The notes: generated by a model from the sequence alone, not told the origin. Numbered from the stretch's first letter, positions 8,882 through 18,353 are shown. The stretch: DNA of 64,000 nucleotides from Neorhizobium lilium (GCF_004053875.1 NZ_SBIP01000002.1:682001-746000); one strand, 5' to 3'. Numbers and translations: made by a program.

Positions 8882-11572
8882 ATGAATGTTGTCGTTGTAG
8901 AATCTCCAGCCAAAGCCAAGACGATCAATAAGTATCTTGGCCCAGGCTATAAGGTTCTCGCCTCTTTCGGCCACGTGCGCGATCTTCCTGCAAAGGACGG
9001 GTCCGTGCTTCCCGACCAGGATTTCGAAATGTCCTGGGAGGTCGATCCCGCGTCGCAGAAACGCATGAAGGAAATCGCAGATGCGGTGAAGAACTCCGAC
9101 GGTCTCTTCCTGGCGACCGACCCTGATCGCGAGGGTGAAGCGATTTCCTGGCACGTGCTCGACCTTCTGAAAAAGAAGCGCGTCATCGGTGAAAAGCCCG
9201 TCAAGCGTGTCGTCTTCAACGCCATCACCAAAAAGGCGGTGCTGGACGCCATGGCGAACCCGCGCGACATCGACGTGCCGCTGGTAGACGCCTATCTTGC
9301 GCGCCGTGCACTCGATTATCTGGTCGGCTTCAACCTGTCCCCGGTTCTGTGGCGCAAGCTTCCCGGTGCCCGTTCGGCCGGCCGCGTCCAGTCTGTCGCG
9401 CTGCGACTCGTTTGCGACCGGGAAAACGAAATCGAGCGCTTCGTCTCGGAAGAATACTGGAACCTTTCCGCCCTGCTGCGCACGCCGCGTGGCGACGAGT
9501 TCGAAGCACGCCTGGTGTCCGCCGACGGCAAGCGGCTGCAGAACCGTGGCATCAAGACAGGCGACGACGCGCACCGTCTGAAGGCTCTGCTGGAAGGCTC
9601 TACCTATACGGTGGACACGGTCGAGGCAAAGCCGGTCAAGCGCAATCCAGGCCCGCCCTTCACTACCTCGACCCTGCAACAGGCGGCATCCTCCAACCTC
9701 GGCTTCAATGCCTCCCGCACCATGCAGGTTGCTCAGAGGCTCTATGAAGGCGTCGATATCGGCGGTGAGACCGTCGGCCTCATTACCTATATGCGTACCG
9801 ACGGCGTCCAGATGGCGCCCGAAGCCGTTGAGGCGGCCCGACTTGCCATCGTCGATCAGTTCGGCGACCGCTATCTACCGGAAAAGCCCCGCTTCTATTC
9901 CACCAAGGCGAAGAACGCGCAGGAGGCTCACGAAGCCATCCGCCCGACCGACTTCAATCGCACGCCGGATCAGGTGCGCCGTTACGTCGATGCCGATCAG
10001 GCCCGTCTCTATGAACTCGTCTGGAAGCGCGGCATCGCCAGCCAGATGGCATCCGCCGAAATGGAGCGGACCACGGTCGAGATCATCGCCGACAATGGCG
10101 GCGAGAAGGCCGGGCTGCGCGCCGTCGGCACTGTCGTTCGCTTCGACGGCTTCCTCGGCGCCTACGTGGACAACCGTGAAGACGCAGAGAAGTCGGAGGA
10201 CGACGAGGACGATGGCCGCCTGCCGCCGATCAACGCGCGTGAAAAACTCGACAAGCGCAAGATTGACGCGAGCCAGCACTTCACCGAACCGCCGCCGCGT
10301 TACTCGGAAGCCTCGCTGATCAAGAAGATGGAAGAGCTGGGCATCGGCCGTCCCTCCACCTATGCCGCGACGCTGAAGACGCTCGGTGACCGCGAATATG
10401 TGACCATGGACAAGCGCAAGCTGATCCCGCAGGCCAAGGGCCGTCTGGTCACCGCCTTTCTGGAAAGCTTCTTCACCAAATATGTCGAGTATGATTTCAC
10501 TGCCGACCTTGAGGAAAAGCTCGACAAGATCTCCGCCGGCGAACTCGACTGGAAGCAGGTGCTGCGCGAATTCTGGAAGGACTTCTTCGCGCAGATCGAG
10601 GACACCAAGGAACTGCGCGTTACAAACGTGCTGGATGCGCTGAACGAGGCCCTTGCACCGCTGGTCTTCCCCAAGCGCGAGGACGGCAGCGATCCCCGCA
10701 TCTGCCAAGTCTGCGGCACCGGCAACCTGTCGCTGAAGCTCGGCAAATACGGCGCCTTCGTCGGCTGCTCGAACTATCCCGAATGCAACTTCACCCGCCA
10801 GCTTTCCTCGGAAGGCGGCGCAGAAGCGGATGCATCCGGCCTCAGCGAACCGAAGGCACTCGGCGAGGACCCCCATACGGGTGAACCGCTGACGCTGCGT
10901 TCGGGCCGCTTCGGGCCTTATGTCCAGCGGGGCGATGGCAAGGAGGCCAAACGCTCCTCGCTGCCGAAAAGCTGGAAGCCGGAAGACATCGACTATGAAA
11001 AAGCGCTGGCGCTGATCGGCCTTCCGCGCGACGTGGGCAAGCATCCGGAATCGGCCAAGATGATTTCCGCAGGCCTCGGCCGTTATGGACCTTTCCTGCT
11101 GCATGACGGAACCTATGCCAATCTGGAAACTGTCGAAGACGTGTTTTCCATCGGCCTCAATCGCGCCGTCACCGTGCTTGCGGAAAAGCAGAGCAAGATG
11201 GCAGCAGGGGGTGGCCGAGGCCGGGGAACGCCGGCGGCCCTCAAGGAACTCGGCGATCATCCCGATGGCGGTTCGATCACCGTACGCGATGGCAAATACG
11301 GCCCCTACGTCAATTGGGGCAAGATCAACGCGACCCTGCCCAAGGGGCTCGATCCGCAGTCGGTGACCATGGAACAGGCCATGGCCTTCATCATCGAAAA
11401 AGGCGGCAAGGCGGCACCGGCCAAGGCAAAGCCGAAGAAGGCTGCCGCCAAGTCCGATGCCGACACGGCCAAAAGCCCTGCCAAGGCCAAGGCCGCCACC
11501 AAGGCGAAGACGGCCGCCAAGAAGGCTCCGGTCAAGAAGGCTGCACCCAAGGCGAAGAAGACGGGCACGTGA
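8882..11572 (+). CDS. topA: DNA topoisomerase I
   Basis: An 896-residue type IA topoisomerase that relaxes negative supercoils. The Toprim domain starts at residue 1 (MNVVVVESPAKAKTINKYLG) with the acidic cluster FLATDPDREGEAISWHV. The active-site tyrosine is Y303 in GLITYMRTDG. A C4 zinc finger (CQVCGTGN...GCSNYPEC) and further topoisomerase zinc-ribbon-like repeats (GRFGPYVQ, GRYGPFLL, GKYGPYVN) follow, ending in a Lys/Ala-rich tail probably for nucleic-acid binding. The frame is open from 8750 but ATG 8882 fits the family. Its TGA overlaps the GTG start of rnr. Confidence 0.97.
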   Translation: MNVVVVESPAKAKTINKYLGPGYKVLASFGHVRDLPAKDGSVLPDQDFEMSWEVDPASQKRMKEIADAVKNSDGLFLATDPDREGEAISWHVLDLLKKKRVIGEKPVKRVVFNAITKKAVLDAMANPRDIDVPLVDAYLARRALDYLVGFNLSPVLWRKLPGARSAGRVQSVALRLVCDRENEIERFVSEEYWNLSALLRTPRGDEFEARLVSADGKRLQNRGIKTGDDAHRLKALLEGSTYTVDTVEAKPVKRNPGPPFTTSTLQQAASSNLGFNASRTMQVAQRLYEGVDIGGETVGLITYMRTDGVQMAPEAVEAARLAIVDQFGDRYLPEKPRFYSTKAKNAQEAHEAIRPTDFNRTPDQVRRYVDADQARLYELVWKRGIASQMASAEMERTTVEIIADNGGEKAGLRAVGTVVRFDGFLGAYVDNREDAEKSEDDEDDGRLPPINAREKLDKRKIDASQHFTEPPPRYSEASLIKKMEELGIGRPSTYAATLKTLGDREYVTMDKRKLIPQAKGRLVTAFLESFFTKYVEYDFTADLEEKLDKISAGELDWKQVLREFWKDFFAQIEDTKELRVTNVLDALNEALAPLVFPKREDGSDPRICQVCGTGNLSLKLGKYGAFVGCSNYPECNFTRQLSSEGGAEADASGLSEPKALGEDPHTGEPLTLRSGRFGPYVQRGDGKEAKRSSLPKSWKPEDIDYEKALALIGLPRDVGKHPESAKMISAGLGRYGPFLLHDGTYANLETVEDVFSIGLNRAVTVLAEKQSKMAAGGGRGRGTPAALKELGDHPDGGSITVRDGKYGPYVNWGKINATLPKGLDPQSVTMEQAMAFIIEKGGKAAPAKAKPKKAAAKSDADTAKSPAKAKAATKAKTAAKKAPVKKAAPKAKKTGT

Positions 11573-13920
11573 ACGAACCGCAAGACAGATCCAACCGCCA
11601 GCAGAAGCGTGCCGAAAGAGGGGAGCGCGCAGGTGAAAAGCCGGTGATCATCCAGGGCGTCGTGCCTCCGCGCGATACCTTGCTCGAGTTCATTTCCGCC
11701 AATCCGGACAAGGGCTCCAAGCGCGAGATCGCCAAGGCCTTCGGGTTGAAGGGCGAGGCGCGAGTCGAGCTGAAGGATCTCCTGCGGGTTCTGGAGGAGG
11801 AAGGTCTTCTTACCAAGAACCGCAAGTCGCTGGCCCGCCCGGGCGCCCTGCCTCCGGTTACCGTTCTCGACATCACCACGCGCGACAAGGACGGCGAACT
11901 GATCGGTCGTCCGGCGGAATGGCCGGAAGATCAGGGCGTGGCGCCTGCCGTCCTGATCCGTCAGTCGTCGGATAATCGCGGCAAGGGCAAGACGCCCGCG
12001 GCTGGCCTCAACGACCGCATCCTGGCAAAAATCTTTCCGAACAAGGACCGCACAGGCCCAGCCTATACGGCGCGCGTCATCAAGGTCATCGACAAGCGGC
12101 GCGGTGCGTCGCTCGGCGTCGTGCAGCAGCTAGCCGATGGCGAGATGCGGCTAATGCCCGTCGAGCGCCGCGGCGAGGAAATGGTGATCGAACCCGATGG
12201 CATGGGCGATGCCAAGGTCGGCGACCTCGTGGAGGCGGAAACCGTCCGCACCGGGCGCTTTGGCCTGCCCCGCGCCCGCGTTCTGTCTGTCGTCGGTTCC
12301 GTCGCCTCGGAAAAGGCGATCTCCATGATTGCCATCTACGCGCACGGCATCCCCCACATCTTCCCCAAGCCCGTGCTCGACGAGTCCGAAGCGGCGCGCG
12401 CGGCAACCATGGCGCACCGCGAAGACTGGCGACACGTGCCGCTGGTCACCATCGATCCGGCCGACGCGAAGGATCACGACGATGCGGTCTATGCGGAGCT
12501 TGACCCTTCGCCCGACAATCCGGATGGCGTCATCGTCACGGTCGCAATCGCCGATGTGGCCCTTTATATCCGCACCGGTTCCGCGCTCGACCGCGAGGCT
12601 CTGCGGCGCGGCAACTCCGTCTACTTTCCTGACCGCGTTGTGCCTATGCTGCCCGAGCGCATCTCCAACGATCTCTGCTCGCTGCGCGAAGGCGAGGATC
12701 GGCCGGCACTTGCCGTGCGCATGGTCTTCTCGAAAGAGGGCCGCAAGGCCAGCCACACCTTCCACCGGGTGATGATGAAGAGTGCGGCTAAGCTATCCTA
12801 CCAACAGGCTCAGGCGGCGATCGACGGCAAGCCGGACGACAAGACAGGTCCGCTGCTCGACCCGATCCTGAAGCCGCTATGGCACGCCTACGCCATCCTG
12901 AAGCTCGGCCGCGAACGACGCCAGCCGCTCGAACTCGACATGCCGGAGCGCAAGATCCTGTTGAAGCCGGATGGTACGGTGGATCGCGTTTTCGTGCCGG
13001 AGCGTCTGGACGCCCACAAGCTCATCGAAGAGATGATGATCCAGGCCAATGTCTGCGCCGCCGAAACGCTGGAGAAGAAGCGTCAGCCGCTGGTCTACAG
13101 GGTGCACGACGCGCCTTCGCTCGCTAAGCAAGAGACGCTGCGGGAGTTTCTGGCCACGCTCGGCATCCCCATGGCCAAGGGCGGGCAGGTTCGCGCCAAC
13201 TCGTTCAACGGCATCCTGGCCAAGGCGCAGGACACGGCGCATCAGGTTATGGTCAACGAGATGGTGCTGCGCTCCCAGAGCCAGGCCGTCTACAGTCCTG
13301 ACAATATCGGCCATTTCGGCCTCAATCTGATGAAATACGCCCATTTCACCTCCCCCATCCGCCGTTATGCGGACCTGATCGTTCATCGTGCGCTGGTGGG
13401 ATCGCTGGGGCTCGGAGACGGCGGCATCACCGCCGACGAGGAAGCGCAGCTCGACGATATCGCGGCCGAAATCTCCACCTTCGAACGCCGCGCCATGGCT
13501 GCAGAACGGGACACGGTCAACCGGCTGATCGCCCACCATCTCGGCGGCCGCATCGGCGAGGAGTTCAACGGTCGCGTCTCGGGCGTCACCAAGGCGGGAC
13601 TTTTTGTCTCGCTGCCGACCTATGGCGCCGATGGCTTCATCCCTATATCGACGCTTGGCAACGACTATTTCATCTACGACGAGGCGCATCAGGCGCTGAC
13701 GGGAGAGAAAAGCGGGCTCGGCTACCAGATCGGCGATACCGTCGAGGTCAAGTTGGTCGCAGCGGTGCCGCTGGCCGGCTCGTTGCAGTTTGCAATGCTG
13801 AGCGAAGGCAAGAAACTGCCGGCCGGGATGCGCTCCTTCCATAAGGCGGGGCGCCGCGACCGGTCCGGCGGCCGGGGGAAACCCGGCACACGACCGCCCC
13901 GCAGCGGTCGAGGGAGATAA
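11569..13920 (+). CDS. rnr: ribonuclease R (3'-5' exoribonuclease)
   Basis: A 783-residue RNase II-family enzyme that degrades structured RNA. Order of parts: an N-terminal winged-helix segment (FISANPDKGSKREIAKAFGL), cold-shock-like domains, the RNB catalytic domain with VTIDPADAKDHDDAVYAEL and its metal-binding aspartates, and a C-terminal S1 domain (EFNGRVSGVTKAGLFVSL) with a basic Gly/Arg-rich tail. The likely start is GTG 11569, sharing GTGA with the topA stop, so the two are translationally coupled; the frame is open further upstream inside topA, but that part is not RNase R. The DUF983 gene starts 1 base after its stop. Confidence 0.95.
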   Translation: MNEPQDRSNRQQKRAERGERAGEKPVIIQGVVPPRDTLLEFISANPDKGSKREIAKAFGLKGEARVELKDLLRVLEEEGLLTKNRKSLARPGALPPVTVLDITTRDKDGELIGRPAEWPEDQGVAPAVLIRQSSDNRGKGKTPAAGLNDRILAKIFPNKDRTGPAYTARVIKVIDKRRGASLGVVQQLADGEMRLMPVERRGEEMVIEPDGMGDAKVGDLVEAETVRTGRFGLPRARVLSVVGSVASEKAISMIAIYAHGIPHIFPKPVLDESEAARAATMAHREDWRHVPLVTIDPADAKDHDDAVYAELDPSPDNPDGVIVTVAIADVALYIRTGSALDREALRRGNSVYFPDRVVPMLPERISNDLCSLREGEDRPALAVRMVFSKEGRKASHTFHRVMMKSAAKLSYQQAQAAIDGKPDDKTGPLLDPILKPLWHAYAILKLGRERRQPLELDMPERKILLKPDGTVDRVFVPERLDAHKLIEEMMIQANVCAAETLEKKRQPLVYRVHDAPSLAKQETLREFLATLGIPMAKGGQVRANSFNGILAKAQDTAHQVMVNEMVLRSQSQAVYSPDNIGHFGLNLMKYAHFTSPIRRYADLIVHRALVGSLGLGDGGITADEEAQLDDIAAEISTFERRAMAAERDTVNRLIAHHLGGRIGEEFNGRVSGVTKAGLFVSLPTYGADGFIPISTLGNDYFIYDEAHQALTGEKSGLGYQIGDTVEVKLVAAVPLAGSLQFAMLSEGKKLPAGMRSFHKAGRRDRSGGRGKPGTRPPRSGRGR

Positions 13921-13921
13921 G

Positions 13922-14374
13922 ATGCGCGCAGAGCAGCAACAGCCAGTCAGCTTTGGCGGAAACCAGCAGGCCGAAAGGCCGATCGGGCGTTCGATCAAGC
14001 GAGGCTTGCTCGGACGTTGTCCCCATTGCGGCGATGGACTGCTTTTTTGGGCTTTCCTGAAGCCGGTCGATCAATGCGCGGTCTGCGGCGAGGATCTGCA
14101 CCACCAGCGCGCCGACGACCTGCCCGCCTATATCGTGATCGTCATCGTCGGACACGTGCTGATGACGGGCTATCTGCTGACGGACATGGTCTTCCCAGCA
14201 TCCTCATGGATCCACCTGGCGATCTGGGCGCCGCTTGCGGTGCTGGCGGCGCTTGTGACGATCCAACCCGTCAAGGGCGGTGTTATCGGGCTTCAATGGG
14301 CATGCCGCATGCACGGCTTCGGCGGACATGACGAAGATGCCGTCGATCCGGGGCGGGGTGGACCTGCCGAATGA
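13922..14374 (+). CDS. DUF983 family membrane protein
   Basis: A 150-residue protein with the DUF983 pattern: IKRGLLGRCPHCGDGLLF, then CAVCGEDLHHQRADDLPAY, and two hydrophobic helices (IVIVIVGHVLMTGYLL and LAIWAPLAVLAALV). Two CxxC pairs suggest a zinc ribbon in front of the membrane part. It follows rnr with a 1-base gap, so the genes form one operon. The function of DUF983 is not established. Confidence 0.9.
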   Translation: MRAEQQQPVSFGGNQQAERPIGRSIKRGLLGRCPHCGDGLLFWAFLKPVDQCAVCGEDLHHQRADDLPAYIVIVIVGHVLMTGYLLTDMVFPASSWIHLAIWAPLAVLAALVTIQPVKGGVIGLQWACRMHGFGGHDEDAVDPGRGGPAE

Positions 14375-14675
14375 CTGCTATCCGTTCTAATACGGGGCCA
14401 TCCGGCTTGGATGGGCACGCCTTTTTACATAGGCAGAACTGCCCTCGCGCCCAGCGTGTCGGACCTGACAGCACGGCTCCTGAACGCCAATGGCTTGACA
14501 GGCGGGCGCATAATGGTCTGAAACTCCCGCGCTTTACTGCTCCGGCGGTAGAGTGCCAGAGGTCAGGAGCCAGGACCAATACAGATGGATCGATTTCCCT
14601 TGCTCGAAGGCCTCCTGCCTTCTCGCGCGACGTGCCATCGACGCACCGTTCGCAGCCGACCGTAAGGATTGTTTG
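14375..14675. other. 301-base stretch without a recognisable gene
   Basis: This lies between the DUF983 gene and the MFS permease start. Open frames here (for example 14371-14676 on the plus strand) have poor composition and no recognisable family. A Shine-Dalgarno-like AAGGA sits at about 14664 for the permease ATG. In related rhizobia, from memory, a NUDIX hydrolase gene often follows DUF983; I found no NUDIX-box remnant in any frame. Confidence 0.4.
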
Positions 14676-15860
14676 ATGTCCCAGCCGACGCTCGATGCCC
14701 ACGGGCATCCGGAAGAAATCCACTGGCCCTCGCTGTTTGCTGCCATTTCGGCCATCAGCGCGGTTGGGATCGCGATCGGTCTCGGCCTGCCACTACTCAG
14801 TATCATCCTTGAGAAACGCGGCATTTCTTCCACGCTGATCGGCCTGAATTCCGCCATGGCCGGGATAGCCGCCATGGCAGCGGCGCCGGTCACCACCAAG
14901 CTCGCTCACAAATTCGGCGTGGCGCCGACAATGCTCGCAGCCGTGTTCGTTTCGGCCTTCTCCGCCATGGGCTTCTACTATGCTACAGCCTTCTGGATGT
15001 GGTTTCCGCTCCGCGTGGTGTTCCATGGCGGCATCACCACGCTGTTCATCCTGTCCGAATTCTGGATCAATGCCGCAGCGCCTCCGCGTCGGCGAGGCCT
15101 GGTGCTTGGCATCTACGCCACGGTGCTATCCGTCGGCTTTGCCATAGGACCGCTGATCTTCTCGGTCATCGGCAGCGAAGGCATCCTGCCCTTCCTGGTA
15201 GGAGCGGCTGCCATTCTCGTCGCAGCCATTCCCATCTACATCGCACGAAACGAAAGCCCGGCGCTGGACGAGAAGCCGCAGAAGCACTTCCTGCGTTATG
15301 TATGGCTGGTTCCGACGGCAACCGTTGCCGTCTTCGTCTTTGGTGCGGTCGAGGCGGGCGGCCTTTCGCTGTTTCCCATTTATGCAAACCGCTCCGGCTT
15401 CACCGAGGCGCAGTCCGCCCTTCTCCTCACCGTCATGGGGATCGGCAACATGGCGTGCCAGATCCCTCTCGGTATCGTTTCCGACCGCCTGCGCGACCGG
15501 CGCCCGCTCCTGACTGCCATGGCCGTTACCGGCCTGATCGGCGCCCTCGCCATCCCCTTCCTGGTGGAGAGCTGGGCCCTGATGGCCGTGGTCCTGTTTT
15601 TCTGGGGTGGATGCGTGTCTGGTCTCTACACGGTAGGGCTTGCTCATCTTGGGTCGCGACTCAAGGGCTCGGACCTCGCGGCCGCAAATGCGGCTTTCGT
15701 TTTCTGCTATGCGGTAGGCACCGTAGCCGGTCCGCAAGGCATAGGCGCTGCCATCGACCTCACCGGAAATGACGGATTTGCCTGGGCACTGGCCAGCTTC
15801 TTCGGCCTTTACGTGCTGGTTTCCGTCTGCCGAGTGGTTTTTAACCCGAAACGCGGTTGA
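14676..15860 (+). CDS. MFS transporter (sugar-efflux/quinolone-exporter-like)
   Basis: A 394-residue protein with about twelve membrane segments in two halves. It has a typical MFS N-half (LFAAISAISAVGIAIGLGLP, IGLNSAMAGIAAMAAAP) and the loop GIVSDRLRDRRPLLTAMA, the second-half counterpart of the GxLaDrxGrr motif. ATG 14676 is preceded by AAGGA; the upstream extension from 14553 is not membrane-protein-like and is rejected. The substrate is unknown. The rpmG promoter candidate overlaps its stop codon. Confidence 0.9.
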   Translation: MSQPTLDAHGHPEEIHWPSLFAAISAISAVGIAIGLGLPLLSIILEKRGISSTLIGLNSAMAGIAAMAAAPVTTKLAHKFGVAPTMLAAVFVSAFSAMGFYYATAFWMWFPLRVVFHGGITTLFILSEFWINAAAPPRRRGLVLGIYATVLSVGFAIGPLIFSVIGSEGILPFLVGAAAILVAAIPIYIARNESPALDEKPQKHFLRYVWLVPTATVAVFVFGAVEAGGLSLFPIYANRSGFTEAQSALLLTVMGIGNMACQIPLGIVSDRLRDRRPLLTAMAVTGLIGALAIPFLVESWALMAVVLFFWGGCVSGLYTVGLAHLGSRLKGSDLAAANAAFVFCYAVGTVAGPQGIGAAIDLTGNDGFAWALASFFGLYVLVSVCRVVFNPKRG

Positions 15861-15884
15861 CTTTTGGGCCGCGATTTGTAATTT
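15857..15884 (+). promoter_or_regulatory. candidate sigma-70 promoter for rpmG
   Basis: TTGACT (15857-15862), a 16-base spacer, and TAATTT (15879-15884) sit about 70 bases upstream of the rpmG start and overlap the stop codon of the MFS gene. A separate promoter for a ribosomal protein gene is expected here. Confidence 0.45.
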
Positions 15885-15950
15885 CGCGCCAGATTTCGCC
15901 GTGGGCCCTTCCGCGTCCGCGGCTTCATTTTTATCAGAGGCAAAACCACC

Positions 15951-16118
15951 ATGGCGAAAGCTACGACCATCAAGATCAAGCTGCTGTCCACGGCTGACAC
16001 CGGTTTCTTCTACGTGACGACGAAGAACAGCCGTACGATGACCGACAAGATGACCAAGACCAAGTACGATCCGGTCGCCAAGAAGCATGTCGAATTCAAG
16101 GAAACAAAGATCAAGTAA
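15951..16118 (+). CDS. rpmG: 50S ribosomal protein L33
   Basis: A 55-residue basic protein reading [20 protein letters not shown], then [20 protein letters not shown] and a Lys-rich end, the normal length and pattern for alphaproteobacterial L33. It lacks the CxxC zinc pairs, so it is the zinc-independent form. It appears to have its own promoter and is followed by an intrinsic terminator 23 bases after the stop. Confidence 0.97.
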   Translation: MAKATTIKIKLLSTADTGFFYVTTKNSRTMTDKMTKTKYDPVAKKHVEFKETKIK

Positions 16119-16141
16119 GCCTTGATCTTTGGGTCTACCGC

Positions 16142-16179
16142 AAAGGCGCAGGCTGTGATGGCCGGCGCCTTTTCTTTTT
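16142..16179 (+). terminator. intrinsic terminator of rpmG
   Basis: The arms AAAGGCGC (16142-16149) and GCGCCTTT (16165-16172) form a perfect 8-bp stem with a 15-base loop, followed by a T-rich run (TCTTTTT). It lies 23 bases after the rpmG stop codon. Confidence 0.85.
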
Positions 16180-16212
16180 GTGGTTGAAAAAGCTTCTGAG
16201 TCTCGATAACGC

Positions 16213-16248
16213 AAAAAAACGCCGCTGTTCATAACAACGGCGTTTTTT
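16213..16248. terminator. strong, probably bidirectional terminator hairpin
   Basis: The left arm AAAAAACGCCGCTGTT and right arm AACAACGGCGTTTTTT form a 16-bp stem with one mismatch and a 4-base loop. A-runs on one side and T-runs on the other allow termination in both directions. It lies between rpmG (+) and pleD (-). Confidence 0.75.
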
Positions 16249-16600
16249 GATTGGGGGTCGACCAACAAGCAATCACGGCACGAGGAACCGCTTTGGTATG
16301 CCTGCCGGTCGACCGACCCCACGACCCAGGAGATGCGGCGGACCTGAGCATCATGGGGTATCCTGATCCCTCTCGGGATGTTTTCGTCCGGGCCAAAATT
16401 GCGCAGAACGATGATAAAATCAATGTAATCTTAACTGCGCCGACGTTCCGTCTGCTTTGTTGGTTAAAATCCGGACAGATAAGGAGGTTTTGCTTCGATT
16501 TGTTAAGGATAACGTGCAGCGCGGACAGTCACCATGTGAATTTTTCATCACACTTGCTCACATGTGCTTTATCGCACAGCCTAATCTATCCTGCCCGCCA
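16249..16600. other. non-coding spacer with inverted repeats, between rpmG and pleD
   Basis: No convincing gene is present. The left part holds GGGGTCGACC (16254-16263) and GGTCGACCGACCCC (16307-16320), which can pair with a 4-base bulge. Further right, GCGCAG and CTGCGC (about 16400-16440) form another short inverted repeat in locally AT-rich DNA. A frame at 16457-16711 on the plus strand runs into pleD antisense and is not gene-like. Confidence 0.35.
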
Positions 16601-17971
16601 TCAGGCTGCTGCGGCAACCACGCGGTTGCGGCCAGCATTCTTGGCTTCGTAGAGCGCCCGGTCAGCCTGCTTCAGCAATTGCTCAGGGGTTTCCGCCCCC
16701 ATGATGTTTGACGAAATGCCGAGCGACGCGGTGATGTTGATGGCGACGCCTGCAGCCTTCAACTGGAAGGGGCTGCGCTCGATCGTGTCGCGCAGCCGCT
16801 CGGCAATTGACGCCGCCGAGACGGCATCCGTGTCGGGCATCACCAATACGAACTCTTCGCCACCGTATCGGCAAGCGAGATCGGCACCTCGGACGGTCGA
16901 TCGTATCCGGGCCGCAAACTCACGCAACACCTCATCGCCAGCGTCGTGGCCATAGGTGTCGTTGACGGCCTTGAACCGGTCGATATCCGTGATGCAAACA
17001 GAAAGAGGACGTGAACGGGCGGAGGCCCGGTTGAACAGCACCTTGAGGTGGTTGTCGAGATAACGGCGGTTGTGGAGCCCGGTCAGCGCATCGGTGACGG
17101 CAAGCTCGATCGTCTGGCGAAGACTCATGCGCAGCCGGTCGTTGTAGCGCTTGCGCTTGATCTGGGTCAGCGTGCGGGCCACCAGCTCGTTCGGATCGAT
17201 CGGCCGCACGATATAGTCGTTGACGCCGAGATCGAGTGCTCGCACGACCACCTCGTCAGCCCCCAGTTCGGTAACCAGGAGCATGGGCAGGAAACGGGTC
17301 CGTTCCAGCGAGCGGAGTTGCGAGCAGAGTCGCAGCGGGTCATACTCGTCGATGGCGGCATTGACGATCACAAGGTCGAACGGATTCTCAGCCGCTTCGA
17401 ACAGCGCCGCCTGGGGATCGGACATGGCCGTCACTCGGGCAACCGGCTTCAGCGTACGGACGATGCGCTCCTGGGAGCTTGCACGGCTATCCACCAGCAG
17501 CACCTGCCCCACCTCTTCGCGCCCGTCCACGCCCTTCAGCATGTCCTCCAGAACGATGTTATGGGCTGTGTCCGCGCGCATGCGCAATTCGTCGCTGAGC
17601 GTCTTCAGCCGCACCAGGCTCTTCACGCGCGAAATCAGCTGCAGGTCATTGACCGGCTTGGTCAGGAAATCGTCGGCACCCGCTTTCAAGCCGCGAACCC
17701 GGTCCGACGGCTGGTCCAGCGCCGTCACCATGACGACAGGGATATGGGCGGTGCGGGGATTGGTCTTCAGGCGCTCGCAGACCTCGAACCCGTCTATCCC
17801 CGGCATCATGACGTCGAGAAGGATGACGTCTACAGAGGTATTTTCGCAGATTGACAGCGCTTTATAACCATCGTCGGCCGTCAGCACGTCGAAATATTCG
17901 GCAAGCAGCCGGGCTTCCAAGAGCTTGAGGTTGGCAGGGATATCGTCGACGACGAGGATGCGTGCTGTCAT
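16601..17971 (-). CDS. pleD: response regulator PleD, diguanylate cyclase
   Basis: A 456-residue protein with two receiver domains and a GGDEF domain. REC1 has the phosphoacceptor D53 (ILLDVMMPGIDG) and K105. REC2 (about 155-275) has asparagine at the acceptor position (FDLVIVNAA, N204) and arginine instead of the conserved lysine, the adaptor-type domain known in Caulobacter PleD. The GGDEF domain carries GGEEF (370-374) and the product-inhibition RxxD I-site RGAD (361-364), so active, feedback-inhibited c-di-GMP synthesis is expected. The frame extends upstream to 18088, but ATG 17971 (MTARILVVDD) fits the family. It lies 10 bases after divK on the same strand. Confidence 0.96.
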   Translation of the reverse strand: MTARILVVDDIPANLKLLEARLLAEYFDVLTADDGYKALSICENTSVDVILLDVMMPGIDGFEVCERLKTNPRTAHIPVVMVTALDQPSDRVRGLKAGADDFLTKPVNDLQLISRVKSLVRLKTLSDELRMRADTAHNIVLEDMLKGVDGREEVGQVLLVDSRASSQERIVRTLKPVARVTAMSDPQAALFEAAENPFDLVIVNAAIDEYDPLRLCSQLRSLERTRFLPMLLVTELGADEVVVRALDLGVNDYIVRPIDPNELVARTLTQIKRKRYNDRLRMSLRQTIELAVTDALTGLHNRRYLDNHLKVLFNRASARSRPLSVCITDIDRFKAVNDTYGHDAGDEVLREFAARIRSTVRGADLACRYGGEEFVLVMPDTDAVSAASIAERLRDTIERSPFQLKAAGVAINITASLGISSNIMGAETPEQLLKQADRALYEAKNAGRNRVVAAAA

Positions 17972-17981
17972 GACCGGTCCT

Positions 17982-18353
17982 TCATGCGTCGCCGAGATAG
18001 GTCTTGATCGTCTCGATAAACTTCGGCACCGAGATCGGCTTGGAGACGTAAGCTTCGCAGCCACCTTGGCGGATACGCTCCTCATCACCCTTCATGGCGA
18101 AGGCGGTCACCGCAATAACAGGAATGACGTGCAGTTCGTCGTCTTCCTTGAGCCATTTGGTGACCTCCAGCCCCGAAACCTCGGGAAGCTGAATATCCAT
18201 GAGGATCAGGTCCGGACGATATTTGCGGGCGAGGTCAAGCGCTTCCATGCCATTGCGTGTCTGGACCGTCTCATAGCCTGACGCTTCGATGAGATCGCGG
18301 AAGAGCTTCATGTTCAGCTCGTTGTCTTCGACAATCATGACCCGTTTGGGCAT
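17982..18353 (-). CDS. divK: single-domain response regulator DivK
   Basis: A 123-residue receiver domain without an output domain. The acidic pocket (VEDNE), phosphoacceptor D53 ([13 protein letters not shown]) and lysine (YVSKPIS) are present. In alphaproteobacteria DivK is phosphorylated by histidine kinases such as PleC/DivJ and controls CtrA through DivL-CckA. The divK-pleD pair is conserved, and co-transcription is supported by the 10-base gap. Confidence 0.97.
   Translation of the reverse strand: MPKRVMIVEDNELNMKLFRDLIEASGYETVQTRNGMEALDLARKYRPDLILMDIQLPEVSGLEVTKWLKEDDELHVIPVIAVTAFAMKGDEERIRQGGCEAYVSKPISVPKFIETIKTYLGDA

Noticed and set aside
14371..14676. A 101-codon frame overlapping the end of the DUF983 gene, as a possible gene before the MFS permease
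   Set aside because: No recognisable family, unusual composition, no good ribosome site; I left the region as non-coding.
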